A DNA stretch of 64,000 bases from Streptococcus mitis (GCF_002096845.1 NZ_NCVK01000010.1:30124-94123); one strand, 5' to 3'. Positions 9,004-18,477 are shown, counted from the first letter of the stretch. Notes: generated by a model from the sequence alone, not told the origin. Program-made: numbers and translations.

Positions 9004-10362
9004 ATGGCAGAAGTAGAAGAGTTACGAGTACAACCTCAAGATATCTTAGCTGAGCAATCCGTTTTAGGGGCTATCTTTATTGACGAGAGTAAGCTTGTTT
9101 TTGTTCGAGAATATATTGAGTCTCGGGACTTTTTTAAGTATGCCCATCGTTTGATTTTCCAAGCTATAGTCGATTTATCCGATCGTGGCGATGCTATAGA
9201 TGCAACAACGGTTCGTACTATTCTTGATAATCAAGGTGATTTGCAGAATATTGGTGGTCTGTCTTACTTGGTTGAGATTGTCAATTCTGTGCCAACTTCT
9301 GCTAATGCGGAGTATTATGCTAAGATTGTTGCAGAGAAGGCCATGCTACGTCGATTAATCTCCAAGTTGACAGAGTCTGTCAATCAAGCTTACGAGGCTT
9401 CGCAACCAGCTGATGAAATCATTGCTCAGGCAGAAAAAGGCCTGATTGATGTCAGCGAAAATGCTAATCGAAGTGGATTTAAGAACATTCGAGATGTGTT
9501 GAATGTCAACTTTGGGAATCTGGAAGCTCGTTCGCAACAAACGACCGATATTACAGGTATTGCGACAGGCTACCGTGATTTAGATCATATGACGACTGGT
9601 CTGCATGAAGAGGAGTTGATTATCTTAGCAGCCCGTCCAGCGGTTGGTAAGACAGCCTTTGCCTTGAATATTGCACAGAATATTGGGACCAAGTTGGACA
9701 AAACGGTTGCTATCTTTTCGCTCGAAATGGGTGCGGAAAGTCTAGTGGATCGTATGTTGGCGGCAGAAGGTTTGGTAGAATCGCATTCTATCCGTACGGG
9801 TCAATTGACTGATGAGGAGTGGCAAAAATATACCATTGCTCAAGGGAATCTAGCGAATGCAAGTATCTATATCGATGATACGCCAGGGATTCGGATTACA
9901 GAGATTCGTTCTCGTTCTCGTAAACTGGCTCAAGAAACTGGAAATCTTGGTTTGATTTTAATAGACTATTTGCAGCTTATCACGGGAACTGGTCGGGAAA
10001 ATCGTCAACAAGAGGTTTCAGAAATTTCACGTCAGTTGAAAATTTTAGCCAAGGAACTGAAAGTTCCCGTAATTGCTCTGAGTCAGCTTTCTCGTGGTGT
10101 AGAACAACGTCAGGACAAGAGGCCAGTCTTGTCTGATATTCGTGAATCTGGGTCTATTGAGCAGGACGCTGATATCGTAGCCTTTCTTTATCGCGACGAC
10201 TACTATGAGCGTGGTGGTGAAGAAGAGGAAGGCATACCAAATAATAAGGTAGAAGTTATTATCGAGAAAAACCGTAGTGGAGCTCGTGGAACAGTGGAAT
10301 TAATTTTCCAAAAAGAATACAATAAATTTTCAAGTATTTCAAAAAGGGAGGAAATAAGATGA
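9004..10362 (+). CDS. dnaB: Replicative DNA helicase DnaB
   Basis: 452 residues, hexameric 5'-3' fork helicase (called dnaC in the Bacillus scheme). N-terminal domain begins RVQPQDILAEQSVLGA and binds primase; the RecA-like C-terminal domain has Walker A AARPAVGKTAFALN (about 208-221), Walker B LILIDYLQL (about 316), the SQLSRGVEQR arginine-finger region and IRESGSIEQDAD. It follows rplI and is separated from the next gene by five bases before a good ribosome binding site, so the genes are probably co-transcribed. Confidence 0.97.
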   Translation: MAEVEELRVQPQDILAEQSVLGAIFIDESKLVFVREYIESRDFFKYAHRLIFQAIVDLSDRGDAIDATTVRTILDNQGDLQNIGGLSYLVEIVNSVPTSANAEYYAKIVAEKAMLRRLISKLTESVNQAYEASQPADEIIAQAEKGLIDVSENANRSGFKNIRDVLNVNFGNLEARSQQTTDITGIATGYRDLDHMTTGLHEEELIILAARPAVGKTAFALNIAQNIGTKLDKTVAIFSLEMGAESLVDRMLAAEGLVESHSIRTGQLTDEEWQKYTIAQGNLANASIYIDDTPGIRITEIRSRSRKLAQETGNLGLILIDYLQLITGTGRENRQQEVSEISRQLKILAKELKVPVIALSQLSRGVEQRQDKRPVLSDIRESGSIEQDADIVAFLYRDDYYERGGEEEEGIPNNKVEVIIEKNRSGARGTVELIFQKEYNKFSSISKREEIR

Positions 10363-10625
10363 CAGATGCATTTACAGATGTAGCTAAGATGAAAAAAATT
10401 AAAGAGGAAATCAAGGCGCATGAGGGTCATGTAATCGAAATGACTTTGGAAAATGGGCGTAAGCGCCAAAAAAATAGATTGGGTAAGCTAATTGAGGTTT
10501 ATCCATCCCTATTTATCGTTGAATTTGGAAATGTTGAAGGAGATAAACAAGCTAATGTTTACGTTGAATCCTTTACTTACTCAGATATCCTTACTGAAAA
10601 GAATTTGATTCATTATCTGGACTAA
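10359..10625 (+). CDS. Veg-family protein
   Basis: 88-residue protein of the Veg/DUF1021 family, recognisable by MKKIKEEIKAHEGHVIEMTLENGR and VYVESFTYSDILT. B. subtilis Veg stimulates biofilm matrix gene expression through SinR; the role in streptococci, which lack SinR, is unknown. The start overlaps the dnaB stop by four bases (ATGA), and an alternative ATG ten codons in is possible. A clear terminator follows immediately. Confidence 0.85.
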   Translation: MTDAFTDVAKMKKIKEEIKAHEGHVIEMTLENGRKRQKNRLGKLIEVYPSLFIVEFGNVEGDKQANVYVESFTYSDILTEKNLIHYLD

Positions 10626-10655
10626 AGTGAGAAATTTTCTCACTTTTTCTTTTTT
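10626..10655 (+). terminator. Terminator of the gdpP-rplI-dnaB-veg unit
   Basis: AGTGAGAAATTTTCTCACT, a near-perfect palindrome, followed by a long T-rich tract. Confidence 0.88.
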
Positions 10656-10656
10656 C

Positions 10657-10664
10657 TTCGAATA
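10657..10664 (+). promoter_or_regulatory. Candidate ComX cin-box for cbpD
   Basis: TTCGAATA, seven of eight bases of the cin-box, preceded by a T-rich stretch. cbpD is a late competence gene in pneumococcus. A BOX element lies between this site and the coding start, giving a leader of about 145 bases. Confidence 0.55.
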
Positions 10665-10690
10665 GTTTAAGTGAAGGTAATCTTCGATTT

Positions 10691-10796
10691 ATACTCTTCG
10701 AAAATCAAATTCAAACCACGTCAGCTTCGCCTTGCCGTACTCAAGTACAGCCTGCGGCTAGCTTCCTAGTTTGCTCTTTGATTTTCATTGAGTACT
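10691..10796 (+). repeat. BOX element (boxA-boxC, no boxB)
   Basis: Begins ATACTCTTCGAAAATC and ends with TTTGATTTTCATTGAGTA, the hallmark BOX termini. It contains the boxA core related to the standard BOX-PCR target and the boxC sequence CCTGCGGCTAGCTTCCTAG, with no 45-bp boxB unit. It sits in the cbpD leader. Confidence 0.9.
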
Positions 10797-10817
10797 ATAC
10801 TATTTCAAGGAGGAAGA

Positions 10818-11930
10818 ATGAAAAGTTCATCATTTAAAGTAATAGAGACAGGATTTTCTTTTAGAAAATCAGTTAAAAAGGTTGTTCCTTTTTTAGCAGT
10901 AGGATTGATGCTAGTAGCGAGTGATAGTGTATATGCTTATTCTGGAGGAAATGGATCGATTGCGCGTGGGGATGATTATCCTGCTTACTATAAAAATGGG
11001 AGTCAGGCAATTGACAAGTGGCGCATGTACTCTCGTCAGTGTACTTCATTTGCAGCCTTTCGCTTGAGTAGTGTCAATGGTTTTGAGATTCCAGGAGCTT
11101 ATGGAAATGCGAATGAATGGGGCTATCGTGCTCGTCGTGAAGGCTATCGTGTAGATAGTGTACCAACGATTGGCTCTATTGCTTGGTCTACTGCAGGAGG
11201 ATATGGTCATGTTGCCTGGGTTTCAAATGTAATGGGGGATAATATAGAAATTGAGGAATACAACTATGGTTATACAGGATCCTACAATAAACGAATTATA
11301 AAAGCGAATACGATGACAGGATTTATTCATTTTAAAGATTTGGATGGGGGTAATGTAGTAAGTAGTGGCAAAGTATTCAATAGTCAACCTTCTTCGACAG
11401 GAGGAACTCATTATTTTAAGAATAAGGCAGCTATAAAAAATCAACCTTTAGTTAGTGCAACTTCAATTGCATATTATTCTCCAGGTGAGAGTGTTCATTA
11501 TGATCAGGTACTTGAAAAAGATGGGTACAAGTGGTTGAGTTATATATCTTATAGTGGAAGTCGTCGTTATATTCAGTTAGAGGAGGTTGCGTCATCGCAG
11601 AATCAAACAGAAGGTAGTTCCAATGATGTTCTGACTGTTGGTTGGAAAAAAATAAATGGTAGTTGGTATCATTTCAAATCAAATGGTTCTAAATCAACGG
11701 GCTGGTTGAAAGACGGTTCTAGCTGGTATTATTTGAAATCATCTGGTGAAATGCAGACAGGATGGTTAAAGGAAAATGGTCTGTGGTATTATTTGGATAG
11801 TTCAGGGGCAATGAAAACAGGCTGGTATCAAGTCTATGGTAAGTGGTATTATTCTTACTCTTCAGGTGCCTTAGCTGTTAATACGACGGTGGATGGCTAC
11901 AGAGTAAACAGTGATGGAGAACGAGTATAG
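10818..11930 (+). CDS. cbpD: Competence-induced murein hydrolase, choline-binding protein D
   Basis: Secreted fratricin of about 370 residues that lyses non-competent siblings to release DNA. Signal peptide (about 1-35, ending near SDSVYA), CHAP amidase/endopeptidase domain with catalytic Cys in YSRQCTSFAAF and His in GYGHVAWVS, one SH3b domain (about 190-255, FKNKAAIKNQPLVSA to SRRYIQLEEV), then four choline-binding repeats (GWKKINGSWYHF, GWLKDGSSWYYL, GWLKENGLWYYL, GWYQVYGKWYY). The R6/TIGR4 protein is longer (about 448 residues) with two SH3b domains, so this is a single-SH3b form. Start taken at 10818, eight bases after AAGGAGG; the upstream in-frame TTG lies in the BOX repeat. Confidence 0.93.
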   Translation: MKSSSFKVIETGFSFRKSVKKVVPFLAVGLMLVASDSVYAYSGGNGSIARGDDYPAYYKNGSQAIDKWRMYSRQCTSFAAFRLSSVNGFEIPGAYGNANEWGYRARREGYRVDSVPTIGSIAWSTAGGYGHVAWVSNVMGDNIEIEEYNYGYTGSYNKRIIKANTMTGFIHFKDLDGGNVVSSGKVFNSQPSSTGGTHYFKNKAAIKNQPLVSATSIAYYSPGESVHYDQVLEKDGYKWLSYISYSGSRRYIQLEEVASSQNQTEGSSNDVLTVGWKKINGSWYHFKSNGSKSTGWLKDGSSWYYLKSSGEMQTGWLKENGLWYYLDSSGAMKTGWYQVYGKWYYSYSSGALAVNTTVDGYRVNSDGERV

Positions 11931-11937
11931 AAAATGG

Positions 11938-11964
11938 GAGTAGGAAATTTTTCCTGCTCTTTTC
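11938..11964 (+). terminator. cbpD terminator
   Basis: GAGTAGGAAA/TTTCCTGCTC hairpin with a T tail, eight bases after the stop codon. Confidence 0.85.
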
Positions 11965-11978
11965 TGTAAGCAGTTTCC

Positions 11979-12007
11979 TTGACTTTTTTTTTGTTTTGCG
12001 CTATCAT
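11979..12007 (+). promoter_or_regulatory. Promoter of the thiamine-precursor ABC operon
   Basis: TTGACT, 17 bases, TATCAT, placed so that transcription begins at about 12014, just before the riboswitch. Confidence 0.7.
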
Positions 12008-12019
12008 ATGTCCATATAA

Positions 12020-12160
<141 letters not shown>

Positions 12161-12185
12161 AGAAAAACGAGAAGAGGAGGTTGTT

Positions 12186-12476
12186 ATGAAAGCAAGCATT
12201 GCCTTGCAAGTTTTACCCCTATCACAGGGGATTGATCGGATAGCTGTTATCGATCAGGTTATTGCTTATCTGCAAGCTCAAGAAGTGACCATGGTAGTGA
12301 CACCATTTGAAACGGTCTTGGAAGGGGAGTTTGCTGAGCTCATGCGCATTCTTAAAGAATCGCTAGAAGTGGCTGGGCAGGAGGCAGATAATGTCTTTGC
12401 CAATGTCAAAATAAATGTAGGAGAGATTTTAAGTATTGATGAGAAACTTGAAAAGTATACTGAGACGACACATTAG
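12186..12476 (+). CDS. Thiamine-binding protein, MTH1187/YkoF-like
   Basis: 96-residue soluble protein of the MTH1187/YkoF family (thiamine_BP), a ferredoxin-like fold that binds thiamine or a precursor: ASIALQVLPLSQGIDRIAVIDQVIAYLQ, then VVTPFETVLEGEF and the C-terminal VKINVGEIL. It is the first gene after the TPP riboswitch and overlaps the permease gene by 38 bases. In B. subtilis the related YkoF accompanies the YkoCDE hydroxymethylpyrimidine transporter, so a chaperone or binding role for HMP or thiamine is inferred. Confidence 0.8.
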   Translation: MKASIALQVLPLSQGIDRIAVIDQVIAYLQAQEVTMVVTPFETVLEGEFAELMRILKESLEVAGQEADNVFANVKINVGEILSIDEKLEKYTETTH

Positions 12477-13197
12477 TCTATTGGGCTTTCTCGGAGTCTT
12501 GTCAATCTGGCAGTTAGCAGGTTTTCTTAAACTGCTCCCCAAGTTTATCCTGCCGACACCTCTTGAAATTCTCCAGGCCTTTGTTCGTGACAGAGAATTT
12601 CTCTGGCACCATAGCTGGGCGACCTTGAGAGTGGCTTTACTGGGGCTGGTTTTGGGAGTCTTGATTGCCTGTCTCATGGCTGTGCTTATGGACAGTTTGA
12701 CTTGGCTCAATGACCTGATTTACCCTATGATGGTGGTCGTTCAGACTATTCCGACCATTGCAATAGCTCCTATTCTGGTCTTGTGGCTCGGTTATGGGAT
12801 TTTGCCCAAGATTGTCTTGATTATCTTGACGACAACCTTTCCTATCATTGTCAGTATTTTAGACGGTTTTAGGCATTGTGACAAGGATATGCTGACCCTG
12901 TTTAGTCTGATGCGGGCAAATCCTGTGCAAATCCTGTGGCATTTTAAAATCCCAGTCAGCCTGCCTTACTTTTATGCAGGTCTGAGGGTCAGTGTCTCCT
13001 ACGCCTTTATCACAACAGTGGTATCTGAGTGGTTGGGAGGCTTTGAGGGTCTTGGTGTTTATATGATTCAGTCCAAGAAACTGTTTCAGTATGATACCAT
13101 GTTTGCTATTATTATTCTGGTATCGATTATCAGCCTTTTGGGTATGAAGTTGGTCGATATTAGTGAAAAATATGTTATTAAATGGAAACGTTCGTAG
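12439..13197 (+). CDS. ABC transporter permease, thiamine-precursor uptake
   Basis: 252-residue inner-membrane permease of the SsuC/TauC/ThiX type. About six hydrophobic segments and the BPD_transp_1 EAA-like loop around MRANPVQILWHFKIPVSLPYF are visible. It is encoded between a thiamine-binding protein and an NMT1-type binding protein under a TPP riboswitch, so the substrate is inferred to be a thiamine precursor (formylaminopyrimidine or HMP class). Start at the ATG 12439, inside the preceding gene; the TTG three bases earlier is less likely. Confidence 0.87.
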   Translation: MRNLKSILRRHISLLGFLGVLSIWQLAGFLKLLPKFILPTPLEILQAFVRDREFLWHHSWATLRVALLGLVLGVLIACLMAVLMDSLTWLNDLIYPMMVVVQTIPTIAIAPILVLWLGYGILPKIVLIILTTTFPIIVSILDGFRHCDKDMLTLFSLMRANPVQILWHFKIPVSLPYFYAGLRVSVSYAFITTVVSEWLGGFEGLGVYMIQSKKLFQYDTMFAIIILVSIISLLGMKLVDISEKYVIKWKRS

Positions 13198-13234
13198 AAT
13201 TAGAATGTTTCAAAAAAGAAAAGAGGAAATCAAA

Positions 13235-14242
13235 ATGAAAAAAACATGGAAAGTGTTTTTAACGCTTGTGACAGCTCTTGTAGCTGTTGTGCTTGTAGCT
13301 TGTGGTCAAGGAACTGCTTCTAAGGACAACAAGGAGGCAGAACTCAAGAAGATTGACTTTATCCTAGACTGGACACCAAATACTAACCACACAGGACTTT
13401 ATGTTGCCAAGGAAAAAGGTTATTTCAAAGAAGCTGGAGTGGATGTTGATTTGAAATTACCACCAGAAGAAAGTTCTTCTGACTTAGTCATTAATGGTAA
13501 GGCACCATTTGCAGTGTATTTCCAAGACTACATGGCTAAAAAATTGGAAAAAGGTGCAGGAATTACTGCCGTTGCAGCTATTGTTGAACACAATACATCA
13601 GGAATCATCTCTCGTAAATCTGATAATGTAGCTAGTCCAAAGGACTTGGTTGGTAAGAAATACGGGACTTGGAATGACCCAACTGAACTTGCTATGTTGA
13701 AAACATTGGTAGAATCACAAGGTGGGGACTTTGAGAAGGTAGAAAAAGTACCAAACAACGACTCAAACTCAATCACACCGATTGCTAATGGAGTATTTGA
13801 TACTGCATGGATCTACTATGGATGGGATGGAATTCTTGCTAAATCTCAAGGCGTAGAGGCTAACTTTATGTACTTGAAAGACTACGTCAAGGAGTTTGAC
13901 TACTACTCACCAGTTATCATCGCAAACAACGACTATCTGAAAGATAATAAAGAAGAAGCTCGTAAAGTCATCCAAGCTATCAAAAAAGGTTACCAATATG
14001 CCATGGAGCATCCAGAGGAAGCAGCTGATATCCTCATCAAAAATGCACCTGAACTCAAGGAAAAACGTGACTTTGTCATCGAATCTCAAAAATACTTGTC
14101 AAAAGAATACGCAAGCGACAAGGAAAAATGGGGACAATTTGATGCAGCTCGCTGGAATGCCTTCTACAAATGGGATAAAGAAAATGGTATCCTTAAAGAA
14201 GACTTGACAGACAAAGGCTTTACCAATGAATTTGTGAAATAA
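13235..14242 (+). CDS. ABC transporter substrate-binding lipoprotein, NMT1/ThiY type
   Basis: 335-residue lipoprotein with lipobox LVAC at about residues 20-23. The NMT1/THI5-like fold is clear from DFILDWTPNTNHTGLYVAKEKG and GTWNDPTELAMLKTLVE; ThiY of Bacillus, which binds formyl-aminopyrimidine, belongs to this group. Riboswitch control and neighbours support thiamine pyrimidine precursor capture outside the membrane. Start chosen at the ATG after AGAGGAAATCAAA; an upstream in-frame ATG at 13163 lies in the permease gene and would spoil the signal peptide. The stop overlaps the ATPase start by one base (TAATG). Confidence 0.9.
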   Translation: MKKTWKVFLTLVTALVAVVLVACGQGTASKDNKEAELKKIDFILDWTPNTNHTGLYVAKEKGYFKEAGVDVDLKLPPEESSSDLVINGKAPFAVYFQDYMAKKLEKGAGITAVAAIVEHNTSGIISRKSDNVASPKDLVGKKYGTWNDPTELAMLKTLVESQGGDFEKVEKVPNNDSNSITPIANGVFDTAWIYYGWDGILAKSQGVEANFMYLKDYVKEFDYYSPVIIANNDYLKDNKEEARKVIQAIKKGYQYAMEHPEEAADILIKNAPELKEKRDFVIESQKYLSKEYASDKEKWGQFDAARWNAFYKWDKENGILKEDLTDKGFTNEFVK

Positions 14243-14970
14243 TGACAGAAATTAGACTAGAACACGTCAGTTATGCCTATGGTCAAGAGAGGATTTTAGA
14301 GGATATCAACCTACAGGTGACTTCAGGTGAAGTGGTTTCTATTCTAGGTCCAAGTGGTGTTGGAAAGACCACCCTCTTTAATCTAATCGCTGGGATTTTA
14401 GAAGTTCAGTCAGGGAGAATTGTCCTTGATGGTGAAGAAAATCCCAAGGGGCGCGTGAGTTATATGTTGCAAAAGGATCTCCTCTTGGAACACAAGACGG
14501 TGCTTGGCAATATCATCCTGCCCCTCTTGATTCAAAAGGTGGATAAGGCGGAAGCTATTGCTCGCGCAGATGAAATTCTTGCGACCTTCCAGTTGACAGC
14601 TGTACGGGACAAGTATCCCCATGAACTCAGCGGGGGGATGCGCCAGCGTGTAGCCTTACTACGGACCTACCTTTTCGGGCACAAGCTCTTTCTCTTGGAT
14701 GAGGCATTTAGCGCCTTGGATGAGATGACCAAGATGGAACTACACGCTTGGTACCTTGAGATTCACAAGCAGTTGCAGCTAACAACTTTGATCATCACGC
14801 ATAGTATCGAGGAGGCCCTCAGTCTCAGCGACCGCATCTATATCTTGAAAAATCGCCCTGGGCAGATTGTTTCAGAAGTTAAACTAGATTGGTCTGAAGA
14901 TGAGGACAAGGAAGTCCAAAAGATTGCCTACAAACGTCAAATCTTGGCAGAATTAGGCTTAGATAAGTAG
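14242..14970 (+). CDS. ABC transporter ATP-binding protein, thiamine-precursor uptake
   Basis: 242-residue ATPase of the SsuB/TauB/ThiZ class. Walker A GPSGVGKTT (about 34-42), Q-loop, signature LSGGMRQRVALLR (about 130), Walker B LFLLDEAFSALD (about 150) and switch His in IITHSIEEA. It completes the four-gene transporter operon and is followed by a terminator. Confidence 0.93.
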   Translation: MTEIRLEHVSYAYGQERILEDINLQVTSGEVVSILGPSGVGKTTLFNLIAGILEVQSGRIVLDGEENPKGRVSYMLQKDLLLEHKTVLGNIILPLLIQKVDKAEAIARADEILATFQLTAVRDKYPHELSGGMRQRVALLRTYLFGHKLFLLDEAFSALDEMTKMELHAWYLEIHKQLQLTTLIITHSIEEALSLSDRIYILKNRPGQIVSEVKLDWSEDEDKEVQKIAYKRQILAELGLDK

Positions 14971-14977
14971 AAAAATA

Positions 14978-15022
14978 GGGAGTTGGTGAAGATTATCCTT
15001 TACCAGCGCCCTTTTTCTTTTA
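14978..15022 (+). terminator. Terminator of the thiamine-precursor operon
   Basis: Imperfect long hairpin (GGGAGTTGGTGAAG against CCTTTACCAGCGCCC) with T-rich tail. Confidence 0.8.
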
Positions 15023-15040
15023 AAAATGAGAAAATTTCGG

Positions 15041-15063
15041 TATAATAGTCAAAGATAGTCAAG
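15041..15063 (+). promoter_or_regulatory. ctsR promoter -10 and CtsR operator
   Basis: TATAAT at 15041-15046 is directly followed by AGTCAAAGATAGTCAAG (15047-15063), a tandem heptad matching the CtsR consensus (RGTCAAANANRGTCAAA) with one base off at the end. This gives heat-shock autoregulation of ctsR-clpC. Confidence 0.85.
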
Positions 15064-15088
15064 GTTTAAAGAGAGAGGTGGGTTTGTA

Positions 15089-15547
15089 ATGAGATTTAAA
15101 AATACATCGGATCATATTGAGGCCTACATCAAGGCGATTTTAGATCAATCTGGAATTGTGGAGTTGCAACGGAGTCAGTTGGCAGATACTTTTCAGGTTG
15201 TTCCCAGTCAGATTAACTATGTGATCAAGACACGCTTTACGGAAAGTAGAGGCTACTTGGTTGAAAGTAAGCGTGGTGGCGGAGGCTATATTCGTATAGG
15301 ACGGATTGAGTTTTCTAGTCATCATGAAATGCTCAGGGAGCTACTTTATTCGATTGGCGAGCGAGTTAGTCAAGAAATTTATGAGGATATTCTCCAGCTT
15401 TTGGTTGAGCAGGAATTGATGACCAAGCAGGAGATGAATTTGCTGGTGGCAGTAGCTTTAGATCGCGTTCTGGGAGAAGAAGCTCCAGTCCTTCGTGCAA
15501 ACATGCTACGACAGGTCATACAAGAGGTAGATAGAAAAGGGAAGTAA
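15089..15547 (+). CDS. ctsR: Transcriptional repressor CtsR
   Basis: 152-residue class III heat-shock repressor. Winged helix-turn-helix domain at about 1-70 with the RGGGGYIRI wing (residues about 62-70) that inserts in the minor groove, then the four-helix C-terminal dimerisation domain. It represses clp genes until arginine phosphorylation or heat inactivates it. It precedes clpC directly, and an operator lies in its promoter. Confidence 0.96.
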   Translation: MRFKNTSDHIEAYIKAILDQSGIVELQRSQLADTFQVVPSQINYVIKTRFTESRGYLVESKRGGGGYIRIGRIEFSSHHEMLRELLYSIGERVSQEIYEDILQLLVEQELMTKQEMNLLVAVALDRVLGEEAPVLRANMLRQVIQEVDRKGK

Positions 15548-15548
15548 G

Positions 15549-17981
15549 ATGAACTATTCAAAAGCATTGAATGAATGTATCGAAAGTGCCTACATGGTTG
15601 CTGGCCATTTTGGAGCTCGTTACCTAGAGTCTTGGCACTTGTTGATTGCTATGTCTAATCACAGTTATAGTGTGGCAGGGGCAACTTTAAATGATTACCC
15701 ATATGAGATGGACCGTTTAGAAGAGGTGGCTTTGGAACTGACTGAAACGGACTATAGCCAGGATGAAACTTTTACGGAATTGCCGTTTTCTCATCGTTTG
15801 CAGGTCCTTTTTGATGAAGCAGAATATGTGGCATCAGTGGTCCATGCAAAGGTGCTAGGGACAGAGCATGTCCTCTATGCGATTTTGCATGATGGCAATG
15901 CCTTGGCGACCCGTATCTTGGAGAGGGCTGGTTTTTCTTATGAAGACAAGAAAGATCAGGTCAAGATTGCTGCTCTTCGTCGAAATTTAGAAGAACGTGC
16001 AGGCTGGACTCGTGAAGATCTCAAGGCTTTACGCCAACGCCATCGTACTGTAGCTGACAAGCAAAATTCTATGGCTAATATGATGGGGATGCCCCAGACT
16101 CCGAGTGGTGGACTCGAGGACTATACGCATGATTTAACAGAGCAAGCGCGTTCTGGCAAGTTAGAACCAGTCATCGGTCGGGACAAGGAAATATCGCGTA
16201 TGATTCAAATTTTGAGCCGGAAGACTAAGAACAACCCTGTCTTGGTTGGAGATGCTGGTGTCGGGAAAACTGCTCTGGCGCTTGGTCTTGCCCAGCGTAT
16301 TGCTAGTGGGGATGTTCCTACGGAAATGGCTAAGATGCGCGTGTTAGAGCTTGATTTGATGAATGTCGTTGCAGGGACACGCTTCCGTGGTGACTTTGAA
16401 GAACGCATGAATAATATCATCAAGGATATTGAAGAAGATGGCCAAGTAATCCTCTTTATCGATGAACTTCATACCATCATGGGTTCTGGGAGCGGGATTG
16501 ACTCAACTCTAGATGCGGCCAATATCTTGAAGCCAGCCTTGGCGCGTGGAACTTTGAGAACGGTTGGTGCGACTACTCAGGAAGAATACCAAAAACATAT
16601 CGAAAAAGATGCTGCCCTTTCTCGTCGTTTCGCTAAAGTAACGATTGAAGAGCCAAGTGTAGCAGACAGCATGACCATTTTGCAAGGCTTGAAGGCGACT
16701 TATGAGAAACATCACCGTGTGCAAATCACAGATGAAGCGGTTGAAACAGCGGTTAAGATGGCTCATCGTTACTTGACTAGTCGTCACTTGCCAGACTCTG
16801 CTATCGACCTCTTGGATGAAGCAGCAGCAACAGTGCAAAATAAGGCTAAGCATGTAAAAGCAGACGATTCAGGTTTGAGTCCAGCTGACAAGGCTTTGAT
16901 GGATGGCAAGTGGAAACAGGCAGCCCAGCTAATCGCAAAAGAAGAGGAAGTACCTATCTATAAAGACTTGGTGACAGAGGCTGATATTTTGACCACCTTG
17001 AGTCGTTTGTCAGGTATTCCAGTCCAAAAACTGACTCAGACTGATGCTAAGAAATACCTGAACTTGGAAGCTGAACTGCACAAACGTGTCATCGGTCAAG
17101 AACAAGCAGTTTCAAGCATTAGCCGTGCCATTCGCCGTAATCAGTCAGGTATTCGTAGTCATAAGCGCCCGATTGGTTCCTTTATGTTCTTAGGGCCTAC
17201 AGGTGTTGGGAAGACTGAATTAGCCAAGGCTTTGGCGGAAGTTCTTTTTGATGACGAATCAGCCCTTATCCGCTTTGATATGAGTGAGTATATGGAGAAA
17301 TTCGCAGCCAGCCGTCTCAATGGGGCTCCTCCGGGCTATGTGGGTTATGAAGAAGGTGGGGAGTTGACCGAGAAGGTTCGCAACAAACCATATTCCGTTC
17401 TCCTTTTTGACGAAGTAGAGAAGGCCCACCCAGACATCTTTAATGTTCTCTTGCAGGTCTTGGATGACGGTGTCTTGACAGATAGTAAGGGACGCAAGGT
17501 TGACTTTTCAAATACTATTATCATCATGACGTCAAACCTTGGTGCGACAGCCCTTCGTGATGACAAGACTGTCGGTTTTGGGGCCAAGGACATTCGTTTT
17601 GACCAGAAAAATATGGAAAAACGCATGTTTGAAGAGTTGAAAAAGGCTTATAGACCTGAGTTTATCAACCGTATTGATGAAAAGGTGGTCTTCCATAGCC
17701 TTTCTAGCGACCATATGCAGGAAGTGGTGAAGATTATGGTCAAACCTTTAGTAGCAAGTTTGGCTGAAAAAGGTATTGACTTGAAATTGCAAGCTTCTGC
17801 ACTGAAATTGTTGGCAAATCAAGGATATGACCCAGAGATGGGAGCTCGTCCACTTCGCAGAACCCTGCAAACAGAAGTGGAGGACAAGTTGGCAGAACTT
17901 CTTCTTAAGGGAGATTTGGTGGCAGGCAGCACACTTAAGATTGGTGTTAAAGCAGGCCAGTTAAAATTTGATATTGCATAA
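15549..17981 (+). CDS. clpC: Clp protease ATPase subunit ClpC
   Basis: 810-residue HSP100 unfoldase that partners ClpP. N domain (about 1-150), D1 AAA+ with Walker [12 protein letters not shown] (about 237), DELHT Walker B, the middle M-domain region is short, D2 AAA+ with [16 protein letters not shown] (about 552) and the ClpP-binding loop near VGFGAKD. Begins one base after the ctsR stop codon and is co-transcribed with it. The usual mcsA/mcsB genes of Bacillus are missing, as is normal in streptococci. Confidence 0.96.
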   Translation: MNYSKALNECIESAYMVAGHFGARYLESWHLLIAMSNHSYSVAGATLNDYPYEMDRLEEVALELTETDYSQDETFTELPFSHRLQVLFDEAEYVASVVHAKVLGTEHVLYAILHDGNALATRILERAGFSYEDKKDQVKIAALRRNLEERAGWTREDLKALRQRHRTVADKQNSMANMMGMPQTPSGGLEDYTHDLTEQARSGKLEPVIGRDKEISRMIQILSRKTKNNPVLVGDAGVGKTALALGLAQRIASGDVPTEMAKMRVLELDLMNVVAGTRFRGDFEERMNNIIKDIEEDGQVILFIDELHTIMGSGSGIDSTLDAANILKPALARGTLRTVGATTQEEYQKHIEKDAALSRRFAKVTIEEPSVADSMTILQGLKATYEKHHRVQITDEAVETAVKMAHRYLTSRHLPDSAIDLLDEAAATVQNKAKHVKADDSGLSPADKALMDGKWKQAAQLIAKEEEVPIYKDLVTEADILTTLSRLSGIPVQKLTQTDAKKYLNLEAELHKRVIGQEQAVSSISRAIRRNQSGIRSHKRPIGSFMFLGPTGVGKTELAKALAEVLFDDESALIRFDMSEYMEKFAASRLNGAPPGYVGYEEGGELTEKVRNKPYSVLLFDEVEKAHPDIFNVLLQVLDDGVLTDSKGRKVDFSNTIIIMTSNLGATALRDDKTVGFGAKDIRFDQKNMEKRMFEELKKAYRPEFINRIDEKVVFHSLSSDHMQEVVKIMVKPLVASLAEKGIDLKLQASALKLLANQGYDPEMGARPLRRTLQTEVEDKLAELLLKGDLVAGSTLKIGVKAGQLKFDIA

Positions 17982-17985
17982 AAAC

Positions 17986-18015
17986 GAGGTCGGGATAAAG
18001 TTCCCGACCTCTTTA
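17986..18015 (+). terminator. clpC terminator, possibly bidirectional
   Basis: GAGGTCGGG...CCCGACCTC stem followed by TTTAT. On the minus strand it is followed by GTTTTTA and may also end the small gene at 18052. Confidence 0.85.
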
Positions 18016-18051
18016 TGTACCATAGTGAGATGTTTTTCTGTTGCGACTGTT

Positions 18052-18282
18052 TTAGGGATGGCCATCTTTCTTAGAATTGCTCAACATGTGAGTAAAGAAG
18101 TCTTTGTATCGATACTTGAGATAGTTCTCATGTAAAAATAACAAAGCGATATAGATAATCAAAAAGATTGTAGTCAGATAGAAGACATCAAATGCAGTTC
18201 GCGCATAGTAAGTGGCTGATTGATCAGAGCCAATAGCTCCCAAAATCAACCAAGGCAGATATTTGTAATACTTGTTTGACAT
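18052..18282 (-). CDS. Small membrane protein of unknown function
   Basis: 76 residues, not recognised. One strong hydrophobic stretch (about residues 32-52, VFYLTTIFLIIYIALLF) and a weaker one near 10-18, ending in a charged tail. A good ribosome binding site (AGGAGG) precedes the ATG, and a promoter TTACAT-17-TATAAT on the minus strand is overlapped by a near-perfect cre operator, so this is likely a real gene repressed by CcpA. It is convergent with clpC. Confidence 0.65.
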   Translation of the reverse strand: MSNKYYKYLPWLILGAIGSDQSATYYARTAFDVFYLTTIFLIIYIALLFLHENYLKYRYKDFFTHMLSNSKKDGHP

Positions 18283-18342
18283 AAACCTATACCTCCTATA
18301 TCCTATTTCAATGTTATTATATTCCTTTGTTTAACGCAATGT

Positions 18343-18356
18343 AAGCGATTACACAA
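18343..18356 (-). promoter_or_regulatory. cre site over the -35 box of the small membrane protein gene
   Basis: TGTAAGCGATTACA fits the CcpA consensus TGWNANCGNTNWCA at every defined base and is nearly palindromic. It covers the minus-strand -35 (TTACAT), whose -10 (TATAAT) lies 17 bases further downstream. Confidence 0.7.
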
Positions 18357-18477
18357 AAACAAATTCAAATTTTTAATAGGAAAATCTCCTGTTTTTCTGT
18401 TTTATTACGAATAGAAGAGTAGGAGGAGTAAATGTATCTAAAGTATTTAAGATTTTTAAAATAGTTTAGATAAATTG

